Assembly (NCBI GenBank): GCA_025558075.1
Contig: JAHLKF010000003.1
Location: 868,001-932,000, forward strand
Length of the DNA stretch: 64,000 nt
Source of the DNA: Gaertneriomyces semiglobifer
Taxonomy: Eukaryota > Chytridiomycota > Chytridiomycetes > Spizellomycetales > Spizellomycetaceae
Reading direction: 5' to 3'
This document shows, piece after piece, positions 11,801 to 24,357 of the stretch. Below the pieces are notes generated by a model that was given only the letters and a program-made list of their open reading frames with translations, did not search any database and was not told the origin of the DNA. Made by a program: the position numbers and the translations under genes. Positions within the stretch are counted from its first letter, which is position 1. Each line of letters starts with the position of its first letter.

Positions 11801-13455
11801 TAGCAACCAACGCGCCTAGCTGGCCCGCGACATCGGACCTGTCAAAGCCAAGATACTCTACCAAACGTTCTCTAGCTCCATTTTCCATCATAGCCTGCAA
11901 GAATTTCCACATCTCACGGTCTGAGTCGGTTGTGCTTTCGCTTGCGCGCCTTTCACAGAAACTTGCGTAAGTTTCAGCTGATCCGTTCGTAATAGTACTC
12001 TCAAGCTCTTCAATACGCTGAGCAAACCACGCATCTGACGGGACAGCAGTAAAGTGAACCTTACGGCTCTGAGCGTCAAAGCTGACAAGCTTTCCGCCGA
12101 AACCGAACGAAACGCCGCAGGGTCGCCGTAACCACTTTGGAGGCTGGCGCAAACTGAAACTTGTGTTCGGCAAAGGCATTTTCTGATTCCCAAGATTGGC
12201 AAAGATATCGTCAGCTGCCATTGGATCCGCCGCCGGTGCGGTGGGCTCCTCCACTTCATCAGAGCCAGTGGTTTGGAGAGAATGTATGCTGACATGCCCG
12301 TCGAAGCTAGAAATTGCGACAAGATCCGGATTTCTGGGACACCACTGGGCATCAAACGACCAGTTGTTGCTCCGAGCTAACTCGCCAATGATTTCACCGG
12401 TGTTCGGATTCCAAGCGAGTGTCGTGTTATCTTTGCCAGTAGAAAGGAGGAGATCGGAGTCTTTCGGACACCATGAAAGAGCTAAGATTCCCTTGGAATG
12501 TCCTTGCAATCCCTATATGGCAATTTCAGTGCACAGTCCACTAATACCCGAGGTAGCAACGGACCTACCGCTTGTGGGGCACTGGCATTCCTCAAATCCC
12601 AAACCAATATAACCGGTGCATTATCATCTTCACTAGCTGTCACCAGCTGAGTAGGCACATCTGGATTCCAAGCCAACGCGGTAATAGGCTTGCGTCCACC
12701 CGGATGCGCCAGCGCAATCAGCTCTTTCTTATGCCTGAGATCCCATAGAACAGTAGCACCATTATTGCTTGCGGTTCCTAAGATGTAGGCAACTTGACGG
12801 TTCCATGCTAATGCAGTGATATCCTCGAGGCGTTGTGACTTTGCTCCAGGAGTGAACGGCTTTGTCGGATTCGTCATATCCCAAATGTAGATCTAACAGA
12901 AGCATGCCATCAGGTGCGTGCATAATGCAATGGATAACACGCCCATCACGATACCTCGCCGTCAGTAGCTCCACTAGCCAAGAGATTTGTTTGCACAGGG
13001 CTGAAGTCCAAACCGCGGACGGGCCCTCGATGGACGGTATGCTTCATGAGCAGCGACTTGTCTGTCTTCCCGTCAATAATCATGGACGGATTCCACAAGT
13101 TTAGTTCTCCGTTCTCCATTCCGCTGGCAAGAATACCCAAAGGACGAGCTCTGTCGCCGGGCACGGTGGTCCACGCCAACCGGTTGAATCTGTACATGGA
13201 GTGTCAGCTTATCACTGTTTACGAGATTGCCTGCTGCAACTGTTACCTCGCTCCACATTGTACCCCACCGATCTTCCGTAAATCTTTTGTTCTGGTGGCC
13301 AGATTCAAATCCCACAGTTCCAGTTCAGCAGATGTGCTAAAACTGGCATCCAACGCTCCGGCGACGGTGCCAGTTGCCAATATGGGGCCATATGCAGGGT
13401 GCTGGCCAGGAGACCACGCCAGCGTCGACGTGCGCTCCGTATACTTGAGCCTCAT
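8870..13455 (-). CDS. SEC31: COPII outer coat subunit SEC31
   Basis: Exons on the minus strand: 13247-13455, 12955-13189, 12569-12892, 9548-12512 and 8870-9477, about 1,446 residues, all phases consistent. The N-terminal third is a WD40 propeller (RTSTLAWSPGQHPAYGPILA, then ATDGEIYIWDMTNP, GHSKGILALSWCPKDSDLLL, TGKDNTTLAWNPNTGEIIGE). An alpha-solenoid follows (DNAITRALMLGDFQTAAEVAL region). Next is a long Gln/Pro/Ser-rich disordered segment, the place where other Sec31 proteins contact Sec23. The last exons give the conserved C-terminal helical domain (LVKAMGKSDFATAHQIQVDL). The very C-terminus is a Pro/Gln/Gly/Tyr low-complexity tail. SEC31 forms the outer cage of COPII vesicles leaving the ER. 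The 5' end faces a long gap before the next, divergent gene. Confidence 0.96.
8965..9075 (-). repeat. Gln-Gly-Tyr codon repeats in the SEC31 tail
   Basis: A run of near-identical 15-18 bp units encodes repeats of the form QQGYSQQGYPQQGY followed by a Gln run. It sits in the disordered C-terminal part of SEC31 and is likely length-polymorphic by replication slippage. Confidence 0.7.
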
Positions 13456-14849
13456 TGTTTCGTGAGGTGTTCAGAGAATCCCAATGCTAGTGACGGTTGC
13501 CTGGTTTACGCTGACGGGTGGAATTGCGGGTTGTCGTTTAGATGGCGAGGACCTACGCGGCGCAAAGTGACTCGCGACACTGACGACGGAACGGCGACTA
13601 CGAATCTGGACACTGTTTTATTATCAAGAACTACTGCGAAGCATTTGCCTGGGCGGTGCGATAGAGGAGGGCAGTGGTTAGATAAAAAGATTCAAAGGAC
13701 GCAGACGGAGAAATGGAAATTTTGTTCTATTGTCAACCAAGGAGTGGATGATGCTGGGGTATTCATGAACGAGGCAAGACCGGACATGGACTGTACGAAC
13801 CATTGAATGAAGAAGAGGTCCCATGTGCCCAGTAACTCGACACTCGAAAAATCCGATTGCTCCGATCCAATTGAACCTACAGTGAGATCGGGGGACACAA
13901 CCGCTGTATCTGAATCAGGTCAAGATCTCGGCTTCCGCCTCCTATAAGGTATACTACCAGCAGCGCTCTCCCGGCGCACCCTATGTTGGTCTTGCCAAAG
14001 CGAGAAACCTTTCTCGTCATCAACGGTCTTGATTCCGAACAGCAGTGGTTATTCGGATGTGCCGGTGCTAAATTCCTCTGAAGTACTTGCACTCATTGAA
14101 TGCTTCTGCACGGATACGCCGTAACCAAGGACGACGCTATGTATCTCGCATGGGAGCGGCCGCATTGCAACTAAATCAATCAATCATGCCCGACGACTAT
14201 GGAGGACATCTTTACGAGAGAACAATCAGGCTCCCACCAAGTGCAGGACTATGAATCCGCGCAATCTCTTGAATGACTGTGTCACACGCTCAACCGCTCA
14301 ACCCCTTCAACGAAATGCATACTCTTCCATTCGAGGGGTTATTCAGGCAAAAGAATCCGTTTATTTAACGCAGATGCATGGAACAAGAACATATTCTTCC
14401 CTCTCACTTTTCACAGCAAATGAGGCGTTGTTTTCAAGTATTCTGCCATAAAAATGAAGAATCGAGCAGTACAGTCACCTCTATCACAACCGTAATCGCG
14501 GGACCACTCAACCAATTTACTAAATGCACCGTCGAGCAGTTATGATTACCATCGGCGCCGAGACAAAGACCTACAATTGACGAAGTCTTATCCAGTTCCT
14601 ACTGAAAAAGTCGGCTGCATGCACCGGTAGCGCATCCAGATCTCCTTTGAAATTTGGTTGTCGTGGCCGCGCGATGCGACCAGCGAGTGGCATTACGTAA
14701 GCAACCCCGACACGCGCCTTCCCTTCACGATCGACCGACCGTGCGTGTAAAAAGCGCACGCTTCTGTTAAGACAGAGAGGGAGCTGGCGAAACGTCTCAA
14801 GATAACTTGGATCCTGTGCTTCTATTTAAACGCCGAGACAGAGTGAAAA
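13456..14849. other. Long intergenic region between divergent SEC31 and anillin-like gene
   Basis: About 1.4 kb without a supported gene. The largest frame on plus (13399-13806, 135 codons) overlaps the SEC31 5' end and resembles nothing I know. Other frames are under 75 codons. The stretch probably holds two promoters and long untranslated regions; an unspotted multi-exon small gene cannot be excluded. Confidence 0.4.
14821..14832 (+). promoter_or_regulatory. TATA-like element before the anillin-like gene
   Basis: The sequence TCTATTTAAACG lies about 20 bp before the proposed start codon at 14850. It resembles a TATA box, but the spacing would give a very short leader, so this is weak. Confidence 0.25.
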
Positions 14850-16634
14850 ATGCTGTCTGCAAAAAAGTCAAGATCGATTCGGTCGTTGGCCCAATTGATG
14901 CGCTCACCTTCGAGTGACATCAATGCAGGGTCTGTCGAAGATGGTTTACCGCCTCAATCCCCGTCTTTGCATCTCCCATCTATAAGCACACTTCATCTAC
15001 CGCCGTCGTTGAGCCCAGAGACCTTATCGCCCACGCTGTGGAGTTTTGTCCATGCCTATCCAAGCGGGCACGTTGATTCGGATGTGCTGTCCCTCGCTGG
15101 CGGACAAACTCTACTAGCCGTATCAACTCCCGACGGCGTGGAACTCAATCCTGTACCACTGCATTTGAAAGACCCGGAAGCTTGGAAGACAGCTGCCTCA
15201 AGCAAACGCAAAAACATTAGGCACGTGTTTGGAACAGAACAGAGAAAAAGTAGAAAGTATGTGATTGAACTCAAGGACATCAAGATGAAGAGCAGTACAG
15301 GAGGTAGGTTTTCTTTGAAATGGTTCTGCAAACTAACCTGAGCTAATACAGTATTCATGCATTAGCGCAAGCGGCTGTTTGCAAGCTTCAGATCGGATAC
15401 CAGCGTACATCCACTGGCGTGATTCATTTGAGAAAGGAGGGTAGTAAAGGACTAGGACTGACCTCCAAAATTGCGGAGGGCTTCGTTTTGTAAGTGCCAA
15501 ACATTTCGATTCCGCATCACAGTCGACCGGCTCACATGTTCCTTCTTAATAGTGATGCGAGTGAAGAAGGTCACGAGATGCGTATTCAAATCCGTGTCCA
15601 TGCTGTTGCAACCGCTCGCAATGACGCTGTCTCTGCCTCTCCATCCATGGATAACATGGTAGGCGCAGAGGCAAGATCACGCCTTTCGTTACTGTCCAGT
15701 CTTCGGCGATCGCCAACATCGGGTTCCATGCACCATTCTCAAAGCATCACCGGTTTGAATACTAGTGGCGGACAGCTCCCAGCAAGTGGTGCTTCAACTC
15801 CTACCAGTGTACGTGCACCGGTCGCCGCCAGTATGGAAGGCCAGCTCCTCGCCGAAGCCCTGCTAGCTGTTCCTGTTCAGAATGGGATGAAATCCACTCA
15901 GGAGTATAGCCTTACGAATCTCAAGGGCAAAGAAATAGCCAAGCTCACGATATGCGCGGGTGCACTGATTGACGAAGAGTTTCGTGCGGTGCCCCCAGAG
16001 CCCGTCCCAGTGGAACCCAAGTTCGCAGATTTTCTAAACTTTTCACTGTCCACGCCCGGTGCGTCCGTCTGGAGAAAATACTGGTGCGTGCTCAGGGATC
16101 ATGAAATCCTGGTTTTTGATTTTGAGTATCAGGAGGTACGTTTATCCGAGCACTATAAGCAGCATTCTCACGTGGCAGAAACTCATAATGGCCTTACCTC
16201 CGTAGAAGAAACCCGAGGTTGCCCGGATCCCGCTAGCTTCGCTGCAAACTTTACATCCTTCTGATCCTGAACTCATGTGTGCCGCAAATTGCATCGAATT
16301 TGTTTTCGCACCAGCGACTGTCTCGACCCCGTGGTTAGACACTGTCATCACGGTTCGCCCTTACACTGGGGAACTAGCTGGGTATGCAACAGCGGATTCG
16401 TCGAAAAGGATGACTGACTGGATCGATCGCATTGCCCGTGAGAAAGCACGTTTGGGTCCCACTCAGCAGCCTGTACCGCCTCCTAGAAAGTTGGCCAATG
16501 GGGGAAAGAGTCTCGGCAAACATGTTGGCTCGAATATGCCGGGAATGATGGTTGGTTTGAACAAGAACTCGAGCTTGAGAAAGCCTGTGGCATCTGTTGG
16601 GTCGGTGGCATTGGCCAGAGAGGTCGGATATTGA
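14850..16634 (+). CDS. Anillin-like protein with C-terminal PH domain
   Basis: Exons 14850-15303, 15366-15489, 15553-16135 and 16206-16634, about 529 residues. Intron 1 has a good branch-site-like CTAAC and ends at the AG at 15364-15365; the earlier AG would create a stop. The Ser/Pro-rich N-terminus precedes a region resembling the anillin homology domain (SRKYVIELKDIKMKSSTG, AAVCKLQIGYQR, TGVIHLRKEGSKGLG). The C-terminal PH domain is clear: FADFLNFSLSTPGASVWRKYWCVL, then residues matching the anillin PH (NCIEFVFAP, DTVITVRPY, ADSSKRMTDWIDRI). Anillin-type proteins scaffold the contractile ring or septins at the cortex during cytokinesis (Mid1, Bud4, Mid2 in fungi). The role here is inferred from the PH and its context, and the anillin homology call is weaker than the PH call. 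Confidence 0.72.
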
Positions 16635-17091
16635 AACGTCATCATTTAATTGTCGAACGATATTGAAAGCGTGACAGCTAATGCCTTAAGAGCATGTAAA
16701 GTAGCAATGTAATAATAATAATAACGTACATACCAGTGCCGGTCCTTGCTTGCCCTTGCTGCCTCACATTTTCCGCTTACATTTGAAAATTCCAAACACT
16801 CCGGCAAGACCACGTATCCAAATTTTCGTTGACTCCATTATAATTTACAAACTAATCTAGTTAAAGTGCAACTCTATTTACTGTGAATGTGAGTAGTGAA
16901 TCCAAGTAAGTGGTCACATTCGCCAGCGCCCAGTCGCAGAGATATCTCCGGGTTGCCCGAGGGGCGCCTTCAACTTCAAGTATTGACACACTCAGTTCCT
17001 CCCCTCGGTAGGTCCCTCATTCCTTCAACCATTGGAGCTTCATGAACATGCCCTCCGCCTTCGCGCAGGTTGAACCTATCTATGTATCAAT
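16635..17091. other. Convergent intergenic region
   Basis: About 460 bp between the 3' ends of the anillin-like gene and the THADA-like gene. It is A/T-richer than the flanking exons and contains no frame worth reporting; it should hold both 3' untranslated regions. Confidence 0.4.
16711..16724. repeat. Short AAT microsatellite
   Basis: About four and a half copies of AAT in the 3' flank of the anillin-like gene, in the gap between it and the convergent THADA-like gene. Confidence 0.6.
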
Positions 17092-20000
17092 CTATTGAGT
17101 GGTCAGCGACGCGTTGTTGAGATGCTGTCCCACCAAGGCCGGCCGAGAGCTTCCACACTTGGTGGCTCCAGCAGAGCGCAAGGCTGCAACATCGTCGCGA
17201 GCCTCAGCCGACAAGGATGATGCATACTCGTACGCCGATGAGAAATGTAACGCAGTCACCATGTAGCGTAGGACAACTTCGAGTGCGCGAACCCGATGAA
17301 TCGGAACCTGTCATGAAAAATTAGGTGTGAACCGATCCTGGGCTCCAGAAAACGCGTACGCACCCCATGAGCTAGATACCGGGAGACGAAACTGCTCGCG
17401 GGCCCATAGACATCTTCATCAGGATCGCATAATAGGGTAACTACTGCCTGCCACAGGATTAATGCATCATCCTCCCGCAAGCTGAGAGGGGTCTTCAAGC
17501 TATTTATTGCTTTCGAAACGGCCATCCGCAAATCGTTCAGGTACTGTAATTGTGAGAAAAATGTTCAGATACAGCAGCAGAAACTGAAGACGACCGTCGA
17601 AAGCACACACACCAGAACAGGCCCATGCAGTACTTGCCCAGTAAGGCGCAAGAATCGACCTATCCGAGTTTCTGAATCTCGATCAGATAGCTGAATTGCA
17701 GGCGTTAGCAGGGGTAACAGTCCAATTTTGATTCACAATGTCTCACCGAAGAAAAGATCTGCCCGGCGGTTTCAATTGTCTCACAACGGAGCATGGCGTA
17801 GCCGTGTGGCAGCTCGGCGCAATCCATTAACAGGTCCAAGAAATGCAGTGCGTCGTCCGTTTGCAGTTGCTGAGATGTCAGGATACCCATGATCAAACTA
17901 CGCAATTCTACAGCCGGCTGCGGTAACCGTTGCCACAGTGACAAAAGATTGTGGACAGTGTCGGGTTCGCATGTATTCGCTTTCGAATGGCTTATCAGCC
18001 ATTGCAGACACGCTTTCACAACATCATCATTTTCGGCGCGTAAGAAGTCTGAGACCAGCGGGGGCATTCCTCCGGCCATTGAGAACGACTTGTTCAATGA
18101 GAAGTGTATTGCCGCAGCAATCTCCAGTGATCTCCCCAAACGTATGTTGTCCAATTGCGGGAGTGCTAGACGAGTAGCATCCAAGGAAACGATATCAAAC
18201 AGACCGGCGGCTGCGGATATTTTCATCAGTAACGACCGCGAAATGGGATCAGCTCCAGTTGCGACATCCCCCAGCGCAAGGAAAGAGCTCTGTAAATGCC
18301 AGTCTCGCAGTGATTGCGCAGCTCCATCATGCTTCTCAATAATTGCATTGATGAGACATAAGCGCCCATGTAGTCCGTTAGCGCCGAACTCAGATTGATA
18401 TGATCTCCCAACCACCTCTGACCACACCGTGCATAGCACACTCGTCGCGGCCTCCGGCGGCAATAAGGACGCTAGGCATTTGGATGACTTCTCTCGCACC
18501 TGCTGTATGCAATTCTTGGTGGCCAACTTAATCAAGCGTTCACTAATTATCGCACTAGGTGAATCATGAGCGATCAGCTGGGATGTTCCAGGTTGCAGCC
18601 GAGATAACAGCATCAGATGGGGGTATAATGTCTCCACGAACCGCAACTGCGACGAGGCCACGCCGTCCAAGGCTGTAAGCATGTGGCTGAAAATGTTTGG
18701 ATATTGCTTGAAGAATGCGCCCACTTCAATCGGAATCCCAAGCTTCCCGCTATGCCGCACATTCCCTGTAAAATACTTGGATAGAATTGCGGAAAATAAG
18801 ATCCCGCTAGCATTTCGCACCGCCTGTTCGTTGCTCTCCAAACCGACCATCGCCAAATTTAACAATTTCTCAACAGGCATTGCTTGTCCGAGTTTTGCAT
18901 CTTTGACCATCCATGTGATGATAGCAACTGTACTTGCGCCGCAGGATTTCTCATTTCCTAACGGAAGAAGCAGCTCGAGAAATCGATTCAAAGCAGAAAC
19001 TTTCTGCGGCACTGTCACACATCCTCCATTTAGCAAGGCAATAACGACACGTGCAGAGCCAGCATGACGTTCATCGTGACGGATGATTTTGCGATTTAGT
19101 TCCGGGAAAATATCCTGTAACCAGATGTCCGGTAGCTTGCGTAAATCATCATGGCTGCTCCTGGCAAGCGCCTCGCATAGCCTTGTCAATGACGTTTGCG
19201 TCCAGTTAGCAGCGCCCCAGTGAATGACTGTGAGCAATATATGCTGCAACATAGAACCGGTCCGTTTTACAATGCCCACTAAATCCGAGTCCAAGTCCAC
19301 TGCGATTGCCGACATTGTTCCGTAAAAGGGTATGAGGGCAACCGATAAGTCAACTAAGGATGAACCAACAGCTCTTATCGTTCGCCAAGCGCACGCCACC
19401 AATGTGCCACGCAAAGTTCCATTGTCTCCGTCACATGTGTCTTCCCCACAATCCTCCATGCTTCCCAACTCGAGGAATTTGGTTTCAGTAAAGAAACCCA
19501 ATGCGGTGTCACACGCAGAACGAAGAGTATCTACTAGTCGTAGAACGAAATCCTTATTTACAGGATCCCACCTCGTCTCCGGGCTACAGTCATGAATCAC
19601 ATAGGCTATGCACTCAGTCATGCCGTGAATCATGGGAGCGACCGTAGTATAGTCGTCTTTTGCTTGCTCCAGGGCCGTTGCGAGGTTGTCAAGCATATGC
19701 CTAAGAACTACATTCGACCTGAGTTACTCGCATTGTGCAGAAGCATGCTCACCAGCCTCCATACCTGATTTGCCATTGCAAATCGTAAGGCTGTCACACG
19801 ACGCAAGGAACCTCCACGCCATTCCACCACGTAATCTTTCCAGTGTTCGCACATTCACTGACAATGCTTCGGCAGTAGTCGCCAGATCCAGCAACTCTTC
19901 TGCGGAAAGCACGGGTTGCTTTTTCAGTAGCTGGTAGGCTCGTTCCCTGCAGAACTCATAGGGAGAATGTATCAACACACGGAGGAGCAGGGTACGAGTA

Positions 20001-20518
20001 CTCGTCTGACACGCGGTACGGACTGTCTCCGACAAGTTAAAGGCAGTGTCTAACAAGGCCAGAGCGTATAACAGTTTTGCATGAGGCCATGCGACATCAA
20101 TCGTACTGACCAGCATGTCAACCATCTCGGCTGCCAAGGCATCTGCTCTTTCAAGTGATTTTTGACGGCGCACATTACGGTACACCTTGCAACACAAACC
20201 GAATACTCGATCTTGGTAGGCCGTTGACGGGTATGCAGCTATTGACGTCGCCAGAAAGTAACGAAAGAGGTGAATAACCTCCTCGTCCACTTTGGCGCGA
20301 ACCAGTAGTTCTTCAGCAGTCTTCAAGCGAACAGAATCGGAAGCATGGCACAGGCCATTATAAGAGTGGGTCAAATCGGGGCCGTCGGCTGAGGTTGCAG
20401 CGTCGATGTTTTCTATACCGCCATTTTTGAGTGCTTGTGAAGCGTCTCTCTCTGCAGTGCCCGCACCGATAGAGGTGGGAACGGTCCGTTGAGCAATGTT
20501 CAATGGTGAGTCAAACAT
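17092..20518 (-). CDS. TRM732: THADA/Trm732-family protein (DUF2428)
   Basis: Exons on minus: 19753-20518, 17747-19707, 17613-17690, 17364-17543 and 17092-17307, about 1,066 residues with matching phases. The protein is all-helical, armadillo-like. The DUF2428 hallmark region is in exon 2: LVACAWRTIRAVGSSLVDLS followed by helices with TRLCEALARSSHDDLRKLPD. C-terminal exons show HEAT-like units (LSDRDSETRIGRFLRLTG, LLCDPDEDVYGPASSFVSRY). In yeast Trm732 partners Trm7 for 2'-O-methylation of tRNA position 32; THADA is the animal counterpart. The role here follows from family membership only. It is much shorter than human THADA (about 1,950 residues), lacking most of the N-terminal solenoid. The ATG at 20518 is the first in frame after an upstream stop, but an extra 5' exon is possible. 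Confidence 0.85.
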
Positions 20519-21094
20519 TGCTCTCGCAAGTTCACTTGCCGACGATACACCGGTTTGGAACGCTAAGAGGATGATGGCAACTCAAGAACAACAATTGAGT
20601 CGCACGCAAATGCCATCAAGCAGTCCTTTAGGTGATGAACCGAAAAAGCTCCTTAAAGACAAGACGGGTCCACCTCGTCCGCGACTCCGTCTTCGTTCCT
20701 TCGAAGGCTTCCTTTAATAGCGCCTTAGCTCTGCTTCTTCCTGTTGCCGCAAAGGGAGCTCGTAAATGGATCCACACTTGAAAGGGCAGTCAACTTTCAG
20801 TGCACAATGCAGGGATAGAAACTTTATGGCGGAAATCTCATCGCCATTCCCTCAATATCCCTTCCTCCTTCAGCGCAGGTCCACAACCCTGTTACGAAGC
20901 CTTCGACGCTTCAGCTTTTGAATGAGCTTTGTCGAAATTCTCAACTCAATCTGCAGGGGAACTACTGTACTAAATGCGTGGCTGTGCCACACGTTGGTCG
21001 CCGGCGTTGACCGAGGATCTTTGTCCGCCGAAAGCTGCGAAACCCACCACCTCAAAAACAGAAGAACGCTCGTTTGCCCATAATAGAATTCAGC
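20519..21094. other. Divergent promoter region THADA-like / NDUFB9
   Basis: About 575 bp between two start codons on opposite strands. A 49-codon plus-strand frame near 20571-20717 (MMATQEQQLSRTQMPSS onward) does not resemble a known protein. A missing 5' exon of the THADA-like gene could also lie here. Confidence 0.35.
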
Positions 21095-21642
21095 ATGAAC
21101 GCTGTCGTCACGACTCCCGTTGCGGTGAGTGTGTTCTGTACGTTTGCGACTGAGAGTTCGCATGCTGACATTATTTCATTAGTTGGGTACTGCTGCTCAC
21201 AAAAGCTATGTCACACGTTTGTACCGGAGATCTCTCCGACTGGCCCAGGACTGGTACTGGCAACGGACAGAGTACAGAGAAAAGGCCTTGATGATCAGGC
21301 AGCTGTTTGATGCCAACCGCCTGAACAACAATGCCAAAGAGGTGGAAGCGATTATCGGCCATGCCGAGTACACCCTTGCTACCTACTTCCACTCGCAACC
21401 ATACAGAAGTGGGTGAACCTTTCTTCCACCGTTTTTTTGCTTCAAGAGATTTACATTGGTGTCTGATTTAGGCCCAGCTGCTCCCGGAGGAACCAAGTGG
21501 GAGCGCAATATACCCTTCCCTGAAGAATTAGCCTCACGAGGCATGACCCCGTTCGTGAGTATTTTTATGGGCAGATTCCCTAGGTCATTTATGTCTCGCC
21601 AGGAGTGCTGATCCATTTAAATTACAGGACAACAGCAGCTGA
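21095..21642 (+). CDS. NDUFB9: Complex I subunit NDUFB9 (B22, LYR family)
   Basis: Exons 21095-21124, 21183-21408, 21472-21554 and 21628-21642, about 117 residues. It has the LYR motif (VTRLYRRSLRLAQDWYWQR, LYR at about 23-25), the conserved RALMIRQLF-type helix (here EKALMIRQLFDANR) and the PGGTKWERNIPFPEE segment found in NDUFB9 after its helical bundle. NDUFB9 is an accessory subunit of the membrane arm of mitochondrial NADH dehydrogenase and binds an acyl carrier protein via the LYR motif. It is shorter than the animal protein because the C-terminal extension is absent, as is common in fungi. Divergent from the THADA-like gene and convergent with SAC1. Confidence 0.92.
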
Positions 21643-21901
21643 GCGCATTTTCAATTTCCTGTACGATAGCACCCTTCAATAGCCTCCTCCTATGTCTAAA
21701 AAAGATGAAAAATTCCGCTACATGACATACGTATGAGTTCAGTCCATGCATTTGAATATCAGAACGCCATCAGAATTCGCAACTATATATTTCTTGATCG
21801 GTACGCCGAATACGCCAGTAGGGAAACCATTAACGGAAGAAACAACAAAGTATATGAGGCTCCGTCTCTAACTAATATCAACTCTGCACTTTGCAGAGTA
21901 C

Positions 21902-24357
21902 CTAATCCAATAGCTCATAGATATTCTGATACTCTACACTCAGTTTGGGTCGGTTGACCACCAATTGTCCTTGGACATGGAAGATCCTGACAAGCACTAA
22001 CAGATAAAGGAATACCAGCATGGCAATGATGAATTCAACAGCACCTGACACTTCGGCCGGGGCATACGCTTTCACCGCCGTGATGACCAACCCAAAAACA
22101 CTCCGAGGATTGCCGTTAGGATCGATGTGAGCCGACTTCCAGCGGCTCGACTGCACATCCGGTCCATAAACAATGCCATTGAGGTACTCGACGGCACTGT
22201 GTGCAATGTTGTCGACCTGGCTAGCAAACGGCACATAGTAAATGCCTGGTATGCTCTTGAGCAAAGGCTTTTGTGTCCTGCGCTGAATTTTAACCCCTTC
22301 TGTGCGTTGGAAGTGGTCAATTGCCTCAGGAACCGCCTTCCCGGTCCAGATGTCGTATGCATCTTGTCGACGACCATCAACAAACTACCAATGGAGGATA
22401 TTAGTGAATACATCCAGATCAAATACTCGCGTCAGTATGGACGTACATTGTTGAGGTAGTAGCGCGTGAGTGAATTAATTCCGTCTCGCAGATTTCCGGC
22501 GAGTGTTTTCTTTCCAGTGCGGGTCACATCAGCCTTCAATGCACCGGTTCCTGCATACATGAGACTGCATGCCAAGGTAGGTCAGCGATGTAATTTCCGT
22601 TTAGCATGTGGCGTCGTCTCTTACCTGACGGCGTCGCCGGAATCAGCCCAGATGTTAACAATACGTTGGCGTAACGGTTCCAGTGCTTGTCTCATGGTGG
22701 CGACAGGATCGTGCACATCCGTAATCAACGCCCCTTTTACGGGATTGATCTTTGGAAGGCCAGGCGTGATGGTCTGAATTTGATATGGCAGCATGTAACG
22801 AGCAAAGATACTGCAAGTCAAGTTGGTCCGGTCCAAACTGTCGAGACAGGAGACTCGGGCAAGACCCGTTTGAATTTTGTCTACCTTAAGTGAACCTGCA
22901 TTGGTGAAAGAGGGGACCTTTCCGTTGGCGGCAAACCACCCGCTGTTGACCAGGCGGTCGCGGGCACGATCCAACAGAATTTCCATGTTGCGGTAGTTGC
23001 CCTTCTTACACCACTTATTCATCGGGAACTCTTCATACGAGACTTTATCGTCGGCGAATCGTTTGATGGTCTCCTCGTACACTTTTGTGAGACGGCCTTC
23101 GAATCCATCCACATCGAGCAAGTTAACGCACATGACCTTACCAATATCAGCGCCATTGGCCACAGACTTTTCACCAATATACTGGCGCTTGAGGTCGTCA
23201 TAATGCTTTTTGATGGAGTACCATACTTTGGGTTTGTCAATGTCGGCAATCAGGAGGTCCGGACGGTACTTCAGGCTCAATTCTTGACCCCAAATAGAAG
23301 GAACGGAGCCGCGCACCTGCACAAAGGCACTAATAGCGTTGTTGGAGCGGAAGTCTTCATGGAAAACAATTTGCTCCATTTCAACATTGTTTGCGGTATT
23401 TCCATCAAAGTCAAGACCTCGACGAACGTAACGCATGCCAACTCTGCGGCGGTTCAGACGAGATATTAAAGTGAACTTGAACGTCCGAGTGGCATCGCCG
23501 GTGCCACGGCAGTTTTCCGGAAGAGTGGTATCTAAATCGATGGTCCCAGCGAATCCACAAATCGCCTTGAGAACCCAAGGCTCCGCGGCCGCACCAATAT
23601 GCATTAGCGGATCAGCAAGGTGCTTGGAGAAGAAGTACCGATCATCAATTGTCGTTTGTTGTGCCTTGTTCGTAGCGTTAAGGTAATTGTGCTGAACAGA
23701 ATGGGTGACATCGTACGTCGTGGAAAAGTAGAGATGGCCGGAGTTGGCTATCTCGTTGACCGACTGATATAGCTCTTCGTCAAGATTGATCTGCACCAGA
23801 AATGAAAGCATTACGATCACAGTATACAACGCAGGGCGTCATGTAAGTCTCACATTCGGGTCATTCCGCTTGGAAACGGTTGTGCATGCACCAATTGGCA
23901 ATAGCTTGGCCTTGGTGATTCGCCAGATCTTATGTGCCTGTAGAGTAGCGGCAAGCGTGCGGGCAGTGGCGACAACAAGGTATTTGGCTAGCACCGACAC
24001 AATAGTGAGCGACGCATATAGCACGGGTACGCCATGACTTGCAACTTACAGGATATCATGTCGACGATACCAATAACACCACAGATGTCCAGAGAAGACA
24101 CAAAGTCCTTTGTGGGAAGGGTTTCAATCGCTGATGCCCATGAAAAGAGGGTAAGCTTGCTGACCTTCCAGACCAAAGGCCGTGATGAGCAAATGCTACT
24201 CACATTGGACCCGGACACCATCTCTAGATACAAACAAAACGTCCTTTGGTTCGTCGCCAACCTTGGCATCTTTCAATAAGTACGGGGCCTCCACCACATA
24301 GTGACAATCTCTGGTCTTTGAGACCCGAAAGAAGTCCTTGTCGATTTTGGCAGGCAT
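21902..24357 (-). CDS. SAC1: Phosphoinositide phosphatase SAC1
   Basis: Exons on minus: 24204-24357, 24050-24130, 23854-23987, 22625-23790, 22447-22564 and 21902-22384, about 711 residues. The Sac domain is complete: [47 protein letters not shown], then the CX5R(T) catalytic loop [14 protein letters not shown] at about residues 438-445, then [18 protein letters not shown] and [15 protein letters not shown]-terminal hydrophobic segment ([17 protein letters not shown]) would anchor it in the ER/Golgi membrane. It dephosphorylates PI4P. The start used is the ATG at 24357; the frame stays open upstream to about 24490 without an ATG, so an upstream exon or an alternative start could exist. The start codons of SAC1 and the next gene are only about 270 bp apart, head to head. 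Confidence 0.93.

Noticed and set aside
13399..13806. 135-codon plus-strand frame antisense to the SEC31 5' end
   Set aside because: It begins inside a SEC31 exon on the other strand and has no resemblance to a protein family.
15352..15365. First AG acceptor in intron 1 of the anillin-like gene
   Set aside because: Using it with the GTAGGT donor gives a stop after five codons; the AG at 15364-15365 keeps the frame open with the same donor.
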